In this document: positions 39,976-54,100 of the stretch, one piece after another
Layout: the number at the start of each line of letters is the position of its first letter
How positions within the stretch are numbered: the stretch's first letter is position 1
From: Setaria digitata
Lineage: Eukaryota; Nematoda; Chromadorea; Rhabditida; Setariidae
DNA length: 64,000 nt
Reading direction: 5' to 3'
Assembly: GCA_003640385.1 (NCBI GenBank)
Contig: RCAB01000129.1
Coordinates: forward strand, 62,001 to 126,000
Translations under genes and position numbers: made by a program
The notes under the pieces: generated by a model
What the model was told of the DNA's origin: nothing
What the model saw: the letters and a program-made list of their open reading frames with translations, nothing else
The model's database searches: none

Positions 39976-42132
39976 AATTACCTTAAAATTGTCTGAAATT
40001 AATTAAAATTGTCTTAAAATATCTTTTTTTTATGTTGAACCCTTGCACATTGTTCCGTTTATGTATATTTTAGTACAAAGAATGCTGAATTCAGTGTAAA
40101 ATTTGAATGTAAGTTTTGCACAGAACCTGTCTTCACTATATAACGTTAATTCCGCATAAAGCGTAACTTCGGTACAAAACTCTGGAAACGTGATTCCAGT
40201 AGAAAACGTTTGGACGAAACGTGATTCCAGTAGAAAACGTAAATTTTGCATGAAAAATGAGTTCGATTTGAGACTTGAATTTTTGCACAAAACGTGAAGT
40301 CCGTGTAAAAAAAAAAAAAAAAAAAACAACTTCAGCATGAAATTGTAAACGTACACCTAACATAAATACGTCAATCACTTGCTTTGTCGAACTTTTGTTT
40401 ATAAAACAAAATAATTGTTAAATACTCTTCAAATATTACCATAAAAAAGTGATCTGAAATATTTGTTAGCCTAATTACTTTCATCTTTCATCAAGACTGC
40501 TGAAGTTTTGTTGTGGTCAAAGACCCACATTAATCTAATTAATTATAAAGACACTTTTAGATGTTGTTTATTTCAAACTTTAGCAGGATTTTTCATCCAA
40601 TCACCCTATCAAACGAGCTTATCATTATATCTATAGTGATAAGTTGAATTTTTCACTGGAAAAAAATGAAGTTATCAATATTCTTGCATTGTTTCGACCA
40701 TGTATACTTCCTACACCTCCCTTCCCATTTTAGCTGGATTAAAAAAAAAAGCGTAAATTCCGTTCTAAATTTATGAATTTGTCAATTTTCATTTGAAATT
40801 CAACAATTGAATTTTTTTTCACCAAACCTGGAAAAGGTTCACCTGCAGAATCTACCTTCAATTTGTCTTTTGTCAAAATATTTTCCTATCGAGCAAATTA
40901 ATCAAAAAAGTTTCGAGCCGGATATCGAGGAATGACTTGAATTTCTTGTCAAATTTGCTTTTTAGTGTAAAATTTCGAATTTCACAATACTTTGTTTGAA
41001 TCTTTCCCTATTTGACAACGATAATTCTGATATTAAAATAAATTAAACTAATCTTTTCCACTAAAGTAAAGAAAAAACTCACATAATCCTCTAGCATATA
41101 GCCAAATAATAGTAATGGAAAAATTTCATTACCAAATAAGCCGAGTTTTTTTTTTTTTTTTTCTTTGTCATCATGCATTTCAGTTTCTTTTTTTCATAAA
41201 AAATTATGAAATGAAGCTATCACATCTAATAAACTGGAAATGTTTTAATTTTTTGTTAAAATTAAACTCCTATTAATTTTTTTCAAACTGATAAAATACT
41301 AAAATTATGCAAATTTTACATCTCAACACTGACTAATAAATTATTTCTTCTCCTTGTTGTTGCTAATTGCTTATTATCATTTACTACCATTATTATTTAT
41401 CATTATTTTCATATCATATTATCATCACTGCTCTATATCGTTTTTCGCATTTGCAACTGTTATTATTGTTATTATTACTACTACTATCAAGGATATTTCT
41501 ATTGCTAAAATTATTAACATTTTTGTTACGATTAATAATGCTACTAACACATTATTAAATACAATTAATACTACCGTTACACTAATTCCGTTGCTATTAT
41601 TACCACCGCTATTATTATTACTATTATCATTATTACTATTATTATTATTCCAATTTCTTCTGCTATGATCATGTGTTCCATTTCATCGTAATTACGCTTA
41701 CGCCTCATTACGTCTATCTTAACTTCACAATGTGACACTTCTACATTCATTATAATATGTCATTTTATTCCAATATGATCAATAATTCATCTCATCAGTG
41801 CATGAAAATATCACAAAAATTTGACAAAATATTTGGCACATTAGCATAAATTTCGAAAATGAGCAATCAATGATAACATCAGTGATGATATCTGACAAGA
41901 TAACATAATGCCTATTACCGATCCCGAAGGATTTCTTTTTTTTTTTTTCCTTCCTTCTTCCTCTTCAAAAATCATTTTGATTCTTTTTTAGAAACTTCAA
42001 ATATTGTCCATTCTCGGTACTTATCATTCATAATATTATAATAATTTGTCGATCACTTTTTTTTTTTTTTTTTTTTAAAGCTCTTATTGAAATATGTCAT
42101 TCATCGAAATCATTGACAAATATCTCTCATTC
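39976..42132. other. Convergent intergenic region with degenerate repeats and trinucleotide tracts
   Basis: About 2.2 kb between two 3' ends. It holds the degenerate repeat patch at 40075-40330 and a plus-strand region of ATT/ACT trinucleotides at about 41350-41655 that makes Leu/Ile-rich open frames. No gene is seen. Confidence 0.6.
40075..40330. repeat. Degenerate tandem repeat patch
   Basis: The clearest copies are an identical 24-mer at 40186-40209 and 40217-40240 (period 31) containing AACGTGATTCCAGTAGAAAA. Flanking segments share the pattern TTTTGCAC/ATGAAAA...GTAAATT with variable spacing, so an older, more diverged array seems to surround the clean pair. Confidence 0.65.
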
Positions 42133-45100
42133 TTATGGCAAATGACGTTCACTACTATAGCCACCATCTGACTGACTACTACCACTTATTGGACGACGTT
42201 GTTCTTTCCTGAAAATAAAATTTGAAAAATAAAGAAATAAAAAAAAAAGAGACGAGATCAAGTTGGAAGTAACAGTATGATAAAACTATGATTATAGCTT
42301 TATCGGTACGATTAAACTATGATTGCTGCTGTAGTATTTTGATTAAATTTATAAATACTGCTATGGTACTATGAAAAAAGGATGATTGTTGGCGTAATTA
42401 AGTAAAAATATAGTTTTTCAGTTTCATTATTTGATTTTAATGATTCTTTTTTACTAGGGATAAAAACAATGATATCCTTCATCTAGTTGGAATGTTGTGA
42501 GATAATTTGGAATTTCTTCTTATGTAAATAACATTTTGATTTAATTTACTTAATTGCTCTATCTGATTGTCATCGAAATTTATGTTTATACTCGATTACA
42601 GTGTTAATAATGAGAGAACAGAAATTTTAATTTTATTTTAATAGAATGATTTTTCAAATGTAGCAATACCTCCAAAATTTCCCTAAAAGCTACGTAAATT
42701 TAAATTGCATATCAATCTATACTAAATAATAATAATAATAGTCTTTGGATTATGAAATCTAAAATCATAAGTCATAATTTTACTTCGTCTTCTTTTGGGT
42801 AATTCCTTAATACAAACAAAAAAAAAAAAAAAAAAATTAATTTGTAAAAGAAAAATCCTGAGGAAAGTTTTGAAAGCAAAATATCAAAAATAAAAAAAAT
42901 TTTTTTTAAATTAATACTTTCCATTAAAATTTTCCGTTAAAATTTCCCTCTATGCTCTTCCAAAGATGGATTACTTAGCAAAAGTGTGATTATATAAGCA
43001 ATCAAAGACATTATGCAGAACTATATATACTAGTTGAAATGTCATCCCCTTGGGATATTTTATTTCTAAAGAATTTTTCTAAAAATAAGTCTTTTCATCT
43101 ACCGCACTACTGAACAATAAAATGTTAGTTTTATTAAAAAAAAAAAAAAAAAAAGAAAAAAAAGGTGCTCAAAATATAGCAGGAATTGTATAAGAATTAA
43201 GCATTTTTATAAAGGCATCATCGATTATTTATCGAATATTTATTTTTCTTTTTCCAAAAATTTTCTTAATAAATATATTAATTATGGATAAAATGAGAAT
43301 GATAATATTAATATATGGTAAAATTTATTCTTATCAAGTATCATTTTAAAAGAAATAATATCCCAAACTTTTTTTTTTTTTTTTTTTTTGTTCTTGATTA
43401 ATTTACTCTCTTCTTTTTTTTTTTTTTTTTTTTTAAGGAAAATTTTCACACATTAGTATATTAATAAGAAAAACTTTTTCACCTCATTTGTATAAACTTA
43501 ATAAGCACTAATTTACAAACTGTTTCCTTCTTTTTGGAAAAAGATTTAGAAAAAAAAAAGTTAGACATAACAAGAACTTCACTTTTAATTAATCTACTTA
43601 CATTATGTATTCGAGTAAAGGGATTAATTTATAGATATCTTTTACATACAAATTTAAAATATTTCTAAGTGAATAATAATGGATTACTTTTGGTTTTAAC
43701 AATATGATAGCTTTTTAACTTGAAAATTTGAATTAAAAAAAGAAAAAAGAAATTTTACGTTATAGCAGTGGCAGCTTTACGAATAGATTTAATGAAATGA
43801 TTTTTAATTTCCGCCTGACAGCAACATAACTGATAGACGGGTTCACGTGTTGAACCGATATGTATCAGAATGAAAACGTATTCTGATGACGGCGATGATT
43901 CGCCATTACTTTCGCTTACTTCAACTTCGATAATTGGCAAAATCCGATAAACTTTGCACTGAAAATTAATAACTGGTGAATAGAATGGAATTGGAATTTG
44001 ATAACGGAAATGAAATATGATGGATGGAGAAAAAGAATAAATGAAAAGAAAAAATTGAAGTAAAATGAGTTGTAAACTGTACATGTTTTTTTTTTTTGCT
44101 GAATTTAACGAACAAAAATGATGAATGAAATTGAAATTTGGAAAAAAAGAAAGGCTAAATGAGAAGAAAGAATTGAAGTAGGATGAGTTTTGAGTTTTTT
44201 TTTTTTGTTGAATTTGTCGAATAAAAAGTGATAAATGAAATTGAAATTTGACAAATATAACAAAAGAAATTGAAAAATTTTTTCCTTGGAAGTAAGAAAA
44301 AAAATGGAAAAGAAAGCTAAAAAATTAATTTTTGGCTAAAAGAATTAATCAAAATAAATAGAAAAAAAAAATTTTTTTTTTACATCTGAAGATCAAAAAC
44401 TTTTTAAATTATTCAGTAAACACATACTTATTATTATTCTCATCCACTTCTACATATTAATTTATTTATCATTTTTTGCTTTTCTTCCCTAAAATGTTAT
44501 CCACTTTTCCTCTATTTCTCTTTTTTTTTCTGATCAAAAAAAAAATTTTTAAACCTTATTTTTCGAAAGTGTTGGACAGAAAATTAAAATTAAAGTGGTA
44601 AAAACGAATGCCACAGAAGCAATGGGACGTGAACGATTCTCGGGACAATTTAACCAATTTACATGTGCAAACATTAGCAATTGACTGAAATTCATACGTG
44701 ATATCTGAAAAGGAAAAAAAAGATGTTAATAATTTTATAGTATTATTATAATTTTCAATCATTCAAAGAATTTTTTTTTTTTTTTTTTTAGCGTAAAAAT
44801 TGGTAAATATATTATGAAATTTTATGTGACATCCTAAAATTTCATACTCTCTGCATAATACGTCATCTAAACACGCATAAAATGACAATTTTTTTTTTTT
44901 TTTTTTTATTATCTGAGAAGCTACAAAAAATTTAGTTAAGAAAAGGAAAAAATGATTGAAAAAATAAACAAAAATAACATACAGCTCCATTTTTTGCAGA
45001 AATTTCTTCAATTATTTTTCCATATTGTTCTGTTAAACGTTGCATTTCATTTACGTATTCTGCTAAAGCTTGCATTCTTGTTAGAGCTTGCTCACCTTGT

Positions 45101-48100
45101 TGTCTTTCTACTGATCCTAAAATAGAGAAATTAAGTGAATTACAATGAAGAAAAAAGATTAAAATTACGTTTACAATTAAAGAGATTTTAATTAATTAAA
45201 TTATTTACAACTGGTGCTAAATTTAACGGCTAAATTAAGGTTAAATCAATTAATTGCCACATTAAATACGCCAAGTATTACGACCAAACTATTGGAGTAA
45301 AGTAAGAAAACTCGGCACAATAAAAGTATGACAATGACATAATAGTGGCAATGATAATTCATAATAATAATAAGTATCAGTAATAAATGATAATAAAAAC
45401 AGTGATAAGCTGTATATTTCGTTCATGTGTATGTGACAATATGAGATAAAGTAAATTTATATAAACTCAATAATTAAAAGTGAAAACTATGAAGCAATAA
45501 TTAATATTTTTAATGGAATGATGCGGCAAATAAAGCAATAGAACTTGCAAAATTATTAGTTAAAAGTTGAAAACTATAACACAATGACTAAAGTTATTAG
45601 CTGCTAACGAATTCAAAATCGAAATTACTCAAAATGATGAAAACCTTTCAAACAATTATCTCTAATTTGCTGCAGGAAGAGCGGGTACTTAAGGACCCGT
45701 TGAATTGGTTTAATTAGTAACGATTGGGCACTTTCACTTTGCTCACCGCTAATATTCAATTTTTCCAATCTTGCTGTAATATCATTTCGCTCTAAAATAT
45801 TTAAGTCATTAAATTATGATTAAATTTCATTGCCAAAAGCATGATTAATTAAGTTACCGAGAGAAAAAAAATTGCAAAATTTCTGGAACGAATGAGGGAA
45901 AAAAAAAGATGGAATTTCAAATAATTAGTTATATTACTGGAAAATAAACAGAGTAACTGAGGAACTTTTTTTTTCTTGTATATGGATATATTTTTGAAAA
46001 CTCCAGAGATTTTAGTTTCGAAATTAAACAATTTTAATTGGACTCTTAAAATTTATATTTGGTGATATTCCGAAGAATGCAAGCACTGAAACAAACGGAA
46101 TCATTTAACGACTAATTTCTGGGCTGTGCGAAAAGAACGCTTCCGGAAGTCTTCAATTTCCCTGACTTCCGGAGAATTTGTTAAAGTGAGAAAAAAGTTG
46201 GAAATCTCGAGAAGCGCAATTTAATACTTAGAGAAATATTAAATTTTTCTCACCATTTTTGTTTTGTTGAAATCGCAAATATGCAGCCGAGTAATCACTG
46301 TAAATTTTGAATTTGCCACATTTGTTGACAAATAAAGCCGAAATACGAATTAACGAATCCTGGAACGGAAAGTTCATTCAAATTTACATGAAACTTTTCA
46401 ATTTGTTAGAAAATTAAAAAAAAAAAAAAAAGATAGCTTTAATTTTTTTAAATATTAATTTTTTAAAATCATTCATTTATTTCTTTCACGATGGAAATGA
46501 AAAAAAAAAGTGATAATTGATGTAATTAAAAAACTCACAAAATTAGAAAAAAAAAAGAAGAAACTAAGGAAATGTATGTTAATAACTGAAAAAAAAAAAA
46601 AAAAAGGATAAAGGGGAATTTTCGAGCTAGCCAAAAAGAAATGCAAATGAATGACATGACTAAAATGAATTAAATTTTAAAAATTTTAAAATGGCCGAAA
46701 TTCAATATTTTACCCGTAATTGTTGCTGTGAAACGGCAAATGAATGAGCAACATCTCCAGCTGCATCAAGAAGCGATAGTAGGAATGAAGTCTGAATTCG
46801 TAGCAGACGATCAGCTGTTTCCAGTAGAGGTAAATTTGTTGGTTTCAAATATTGATTCACAAGCTATGAATTGAAATTTATAATTCATTTAAACTTATTT
46901 CATTAAATCATTCAATTTTATATTTTTAAGGCATTTAAATGTATTTCGCTATTTTAGCTAAAATACTTTTTTCCTTAATTTATCACCTTATGATAAGACA
47001 AAAAAAAAACGATTAATTAATTAATTATCTGTCTGCTCAATTTACACTTTTTCTTTCTTCATTCCTCATTCATTTCCCCAAGCCGTGTTTACATATGTGA
47101 GAGAAATTTCTTTCAGATGAAAATTTAAACATACAGCAAAATTTACTTCTTTATTTGCTCAATGAATTAACTTCCTTCTCTTCTAATGATATGGAATTTT
47201 CCTTTTCTTTTTGAGAGAGAGAGAGAGAGAGAAAAAAAAGGAAAGAGCATTTAATGAAAATTCAAAAATTAAGAAAAAAAAAACCTTTTGAACATCACGG
47301 ACGAAGTTCTCTTCCGTCGAAACAAGCTCATTTATTGTTTTCAGAAGTTGTTCATTAGTTCCATCACTAAGATGATAATCTGATAAAGAAATGATACCAT
47401 TTGTTGTCACATTTCGGTGATAATCCTCACGTTTTGATGATGATTTTTCGTACGCTGAATGAGACATTTGCCGAACTGAATGGCCATTTAGAGAAGTTGA
47501 TTGATAATTACTTCGATGAATACTTCGGGTAGGTGATGAACGAGCCGATCCATTTTGACGTTCCTTAATTAAGAAAGAGAAAGAGAAAATGTGTATAATG
47601 TAAAGAAATTAATTAATGCATTAAAATAATGAAATTAATTACTCTTTTCGCCACGTACGGAATTTTTTCTTTTACCAAATAAATAAACAATATTTATCTA
47701 TCTGATTTTAGGTATATGTATATCAAGAAAAGAAAGAATTAAATTACTTACCCGCCGAGTAACCTTTGTACAAGATGTAACATCTGATATTCGATCCATA
47801 CTATGTGAACGATTTTTTGTGGATTTTTGGACTTTTGCTGATACTGATAAGGAACCGAAAGTTGTTTTATTATCAGGAATGATTGCGGTTGATATTGAAT
47901 GTGGTCTTGGCTTAATGTACTGCGGAATGATAGCGTCACGTCGACGTAACACAAGGATGGTACCGCGACGCAGTAAAACTTGTACCTCTTCCGCACTTTT
48001 CAGTGAACTGACCAGTTTGTTATCAACACTTATCACCAAATCACCAACTTCAACACAAGCTCCTTTATCTTTAATTGCACGAACTTCAGCCTAAATATTA

Positions 48101-51100
48101 AATTACTTCATCAATTTTAATGGGGAACAAATATAGCAATTATTTGGGTTAAAATAAAATTCGTTTTTGGAAAAAAAAAAAAAAAAAAAACAAAAAACAA
48201 AGAAAGTATCTGTCTGTCTGTTAAAAAAAAAATGCTAATTAAGTGAAATAAAAAATTAAATAATGACTTTTATATTTTTCAACGAAAATTTCACTAGATT
48301 CAGCTAAAGGCTGCAAGCAAATAATCCAGTTCTTAATTGCTTGCATTCATTAGCAATCTAATGTGCTAATTAATTGACTGAACTGATTAATGCTTTACAT
48401 TTCCACATACACTTGCAGTTCCTTTCACTTTTTCCATTTTTCATTCAAAAGGAAAAATGCTACTTGAAAAATTTTTTATTATTCACATTCGAAAATTTTC
48501 AATTTTTTTTTTCCTCGCCTTTTCTTTAATGAACGAGTAGGAAAGGTAGCAGAAAAATTTGATATACTAACATGCTATAAAGAAAGAAATAATTTTTACT
48601 GTATTAAATTGAGGAAATAAAAATGAAATCAAAATTGCATAAGTTTAGCAACACGATATGTATTTAATTAAATTCATTTCGAATTATCTAAAAAAAGGAA
48701 ATGCCAAAAACGGCGATTGATTTTTTTTAAATAAAATAAAATTACTACCGGTTAACTACTGCAATATTAACGACAAAATTGGTCGTTTAAAATATGAAAA
48801 GCTAAAAAAAAAAAAAAAAAAAAAAGATGAGGAAAGAATGCTGATAGAACAGACTTGTTTAGTATTTATTTTGGTTTTTTTTTTCTTTTTTGAGCAAAAA
48901 TTAAATTCTTGATGAAAAAGAAAATTATTTTTTTTTTATGGCAATGAATAAATTTGTTTTATAGCTAAATATAAGTTATAATAAATTACATGTTGTGTTA
49001 AGATTTTTAACTATGCATGCTAAAATATAAAATATTGTTTAAAAATTTGATTTTGGTTTAAATATTGTTTACTGAAATATCAATTTTCAGTTTAAAATTC
49101 AATTTCACGCAGCTATTATGCGTTTTAAATTACTTGATTAGTTTAAAAAAGAAAAAAAGTAAGCACATTTATTAAAATAGATATTAACGGTTCTTAAACA
49201 TAGATTTTTGCGTAAAGAAAAAATTCGATATCATCATTGAGAGTATAGCTAAATTGTGACATATCAAATTCTATTTTTCATGGAAATAAGTTCCGATCGA
49301 TTTTGAATTATTCCTGAATGAATTCCAATGTGAAATCAGTAAACATTTAAATATTAGCTCATTTTTGTTGACAAATTAGGCCTCTCTCGTGCTATCATTT
49401 TAGGAAGTCAATTCATTCGCTTGCAAATTAGATTGATCTTTTTTAATTAATTTCCCGTTCCTTATCGTTTATTAAAAAAAATGCAAAATATATAGATAAG
49501 AGTTAAAGTTTATCCAATCAAATACTAATTATTCTTATTAATAATCATTAAATATCATATAGAATTCATTATTTTTGGTTGAAAACTTTCAATAATTTTA
49601 ACAAACTCAAATAAAAGGCAATAATAAAAAGCAGTTTAAANTAAATATCATATACAATTCATTATTTTTGGTTGAAAATTTTCAATAATTTTAACAAACT
49701 CAAATAAAAGGCAATAATAAAAAGCAGTTTAAACGAATCTCGAGAAGACTATTTAAGTAAGCATTGTGACACAATCATTTACACTAAAATGTCTCCTTTC
49801 AATTTCGGGAATTGTAATGAGGAATTCTCTTCCTTTTTTTTCTTTTTTTTTTTTGCGAATACTGAAAAAGGGAGAAAGGGAGAAAGAAGAAAGAGGGAGA
49901 GAGGAAAACAATGGAAATTTTTTTTAACTAGAATAAAAAAAAAGAAAGATAAAAACTTCTTCTAAAAAAACTTGCAAATCTTTCAGTTAATTATGCTAAT
50001 TAATTTTTTGCAAAAATTTATATCCTATTATAAAAATTTTTTCCAAATTTCAAGATTAAATAAAAGAAATTTAATTGTCATTAAAAAAAAAAACAGAATA
50101 AATCATGAAGAAAAATGAGCTACGAAATAATATCAAATACTATTATAATAACAACAGCAACATTCAATGTCCTTCAATATTAATTTATAATTTTTTCGTT
50201 AATTCTTCTTAATATTTCATTTTTTTTAAATTTTTTTTGACAATTTCTTTAAAAAAAAGTCAAAAAAAAGTGCAAAATTGAATTTAATCAAAAATGAAAC
50301 GAAAATCTGGATAAAAATTCAAACAAAATTTCACAGTTTTATTAAATAAATTCTCTTCTTTCTTTTGCTCCTCCTTTTTCCTTTTTTTTCATTTTTTTTC
50401 TTTTTTTTTTTTTTTTTAACAATTTATTATAATCTCAGCATGCTATAATTTTAAAAAGAGGAAAAAAAGAGCTTATCCTTATTCTCTAACATTCAACGAT
50501 TCAAAAGTTATAAATAAAAAATGACATCTCTTATCTTTGCACACTACTGACTGATCAGAAAAAAAGAAATAAATGAGAAAAGAAAAAAAAGAGAAAAAGC
50601 AAATGAAAAAACTTATAATTAAACAAAAAAATAAATAATAATTTTACTCGAATTCCATTATCACTGCATAGTTTAGCAGATATTGTTAATCCAAGATTAC
50701 GATCAGTTTTTTGTAGCTGATAATCACGCTCTCGTAAACGGACTCGATTACAATCATCTTTTACGATATAATATTTTTCCGGGTCAAGTTTTAGTTCTTC
50801 ACAAACCTAAATAAAAAAAAAAGATAATTTTTAATTAGTGGAAAAAAATTAAATTAAATATACTGTGATTTAATTGGCACATTTTTTCTTTTCTTTTTTT
50901 CAACCAATTTTTCTTAAGTATTACGTTAAATGAAAGTCAAATGAAATATTGAAATTTACCTATTAATTTTTCTTGTTTTCTTTTTCCTTTCTTCATATTT
51001 ATTGCAAAAAGTAAATAAATAAATAAATAAATAAACAAACATACTTTACATAAAATTTCACTAATATTATCAGTAGTTGTTTGCTGAAGATATATTACAG

Positions 51101-54100
51101 AACCGCAAGGAAGTAGTACACTTACGGTGGCACTATTACAACCACTGAAAAGTCCATGAAGTCGTGAAACATTCAATTTCACTTCTTCTTCATGATTTAA
51201 CAATTTTTTACAGCTGAAAATGTCATCTAGAAATTAGTTTAAAATAAAAAAAATTTTACTAATTCTTGGCAAAAAAAACATTTAAAAATAGCTTATTCTC
51301 TCTGATTAAGATGCTAATCACTATCATCAGTTCACTTATCAGATCTTCCTCAATAATCTTTTCGACTTAGTAATCCTTTTCCCAGTGATAATTTCTTGTT
51401 GAAAATGAAAAAAAAAAAAAACGCTTTAATTGGTTAAATTTTAAAAATTCCTAAATTTAAATGAATATTTATGGTTTAAGAAAGTTTTACAGTTGTTCTA
51501 TTAAATGATTATTCGTTGCCGATTGAGCGAAGAAAGAGTTTTTAGTAAAACTTTTTTTTTTTTCAAATAAAAAAATTTGATTTGTATTTGTAAATTTTTT
51601 TTTTTATTTTTGTAAACTACCGTAAATAAAATTATTTTGTAAGCTCAAGTTATTTGTAAACATAATATTTGTAAATTTTATCTAAAAAGATGAATAAAAA
51701 AAAAAACTAGGCTTATGTGAAATATAAATCAACTAAAAGCTAACATTTGAAATTGTGATTTACACAAAAAATGTAAATGAAGAGAGCATACGGCAGCGCC
51801 ACCAAATGAACTTAAATGACGTAACGTACGCAAAGATATCTTACTTAATAACTCCTGAAACAAGAAGTAATATTCTTCTTGGTAATAGGCGTACACATAT
51901 TTTACCCCACAGTACTCGAAAATTCAAATAATTTTTTTTTTTTTTTTTTTGGCAAAAAATAACCAATTTTAATTTTAATAAAACATGTCAATATTGATAA
52001 ACAACGAGCTAGTCTAATTATATAGATAGCAAGGTTAGTAAAAGTTATGGTAAACTAGAAACTAGTAAAAATGAACAATTCACTTTAAAAGGAAGAAATC
52101 AATAAATATGGCACATAAATCATATCATATCACTGATAAGCTATCGAACAATTCAATAAAATAGATTCACAAGTAATAAAAAGCCAAATAAGAAATTTAT
52201 ACTTAACATAAAAAGCCACAATATTTACCGATGGTGTTGGGAAATTGACATCGCAAATGGCAGCCAAACGATATTTTAATATGAACAATCTTAGTTGGCA
52301 CATTTCTAATTGATCATCTAAATCATTGGCCAAATGACAATCCGATTGTAAAGGGCTCAATTTGTGCATTAGCTGAAATAATAGAATTGGAAAATGAATT
52401 AAGGGGGGGGGGGGAAAAAAAAAAAAACGAAACGTAAATATAAAGTTAAAATTATGATTAAAATTATAAATTACACATGACAAATTTTGAGAACAAAAAG
52501 AGTTTAATTTAATTAAATTTAGTAAAAAAATTTTTTTCTTTCAAACTGTTATATTAACTTTATTTGTCATCAAAAAAAAAAAGAAAAAATTTAAATTTGA
52601 AAGTCAAATTTTTTATTCTTTTGTAAACTTTACTGAAAAAAATATGATAAAAATATCAAAAAAAAAAACAAAAAAAAAAGAAGAAATAGAATGTAAACAA
52701 TTCTTATTTATTTTCTATTTTTTTTTTTTTATTTTATTTCTTTCTGTGATGAAAATAAAAGAAGGCAATCTGTCATATTTTCTCCGAATTGAAGTAGTTT
52801 TTCCGGGATTAATGATTAATGTTTGGATCGTACCCTTGAGGCTTTATTTTCTATCAGTTTTCCAACTACTAACACATGACATTCTTGTTGTTGTTGTTTC
52901 TTTTTTTTTTTTTTTTTTGAATGAAAAATTCAAAAAGACAACAAGTAAACAACTAGGGATTGTGAAAAATAGAAGTAAATTAACAGTAAATAAATGAAAT
53001 AAAAATAAATGAAAAGAAATTAGCAAATGAATAAAGTAGAAGAGAAAGACAAATAAAAATAATTTGGTAACAGTAGTGATTTGTATTTTGTTGTAAAAGT
53101 AAAATAAAGTAAATTAAGTAACTTTTCACGTAAATAAAGTAAGTTAAATTGAGGAATTAAAATAAAACGCGTAAATAATTCCTGAAAAAGCTAAACAAAC
53201 TAAGTTGTACTGGTGACATAAGGTAAGGTAAGATATTTTAGAACAAGTAAAAGGAAGTAAAATCTGATTTAAAAGCAGTTTTAAAAAAAGTCATTTTAGT
53301 TTTTCCTTGAGTAAAGTAATACAAAAGCAAAAGCAATATGGGATTATTTTACTTACTTTATCCTACTTTTTTATAATTATTTAGTGAAATAAAAAAAATC
53401 CAATTGTGAAATTGTAAAGATAATGACTGAATGTAAATTTTACATTAGCATAAATGCTAATAGGTTAAAAAAAAAACTAATAAGTAATATTTTACTCATG
53501 CTAATATGATTTTGTGCAATCGATGAATTTCGAGTAAAACAATAAGTAAGATAGATACGCTAAATTAAACATTTCAGAAAGTACAAGATTTCTTTTTTTT
53601 TTTTTTTTTTTTCCTTTTGCGGCATTAAAATAAAAATAAAGTATTATTAAAAGTAATTTGAGCATGTGGAAAATTAAAAAATTTTTGGATTTTTTTTTTC
53701 TTTTTTTAACTGAAATCTGATAAAATAAAATAAAAATTACTTTTTTTTTGACTTTTTACAAAGCAAACATAATGAAATTTATTATTAAAATGAAAAAAAA
53801 AAAGCTTTCATTTTCAGACTTAAAAAAAAAAAAGAAAAATCTATAAGGTTATTTTTTTTTTNAAAATATTTCATTATAAATTGGAAAAATTATTGATTGC
53901 CCTTGTTTACTTTCAACGAAGGATGCGAATTTCTGAATTTAAGCTTAAGCGATCATAAGGCTTAAAATTCTGGCCTTATCAAAGTTTTAAATGAGACATT
54001 CGTACTAACCACAGAATAATGCATATTTATACCTAAGGGAACAATCACAATTGCTGTTGTAAATATTTCATCAATTTTAGCATTATCGCATTTTAGATAT

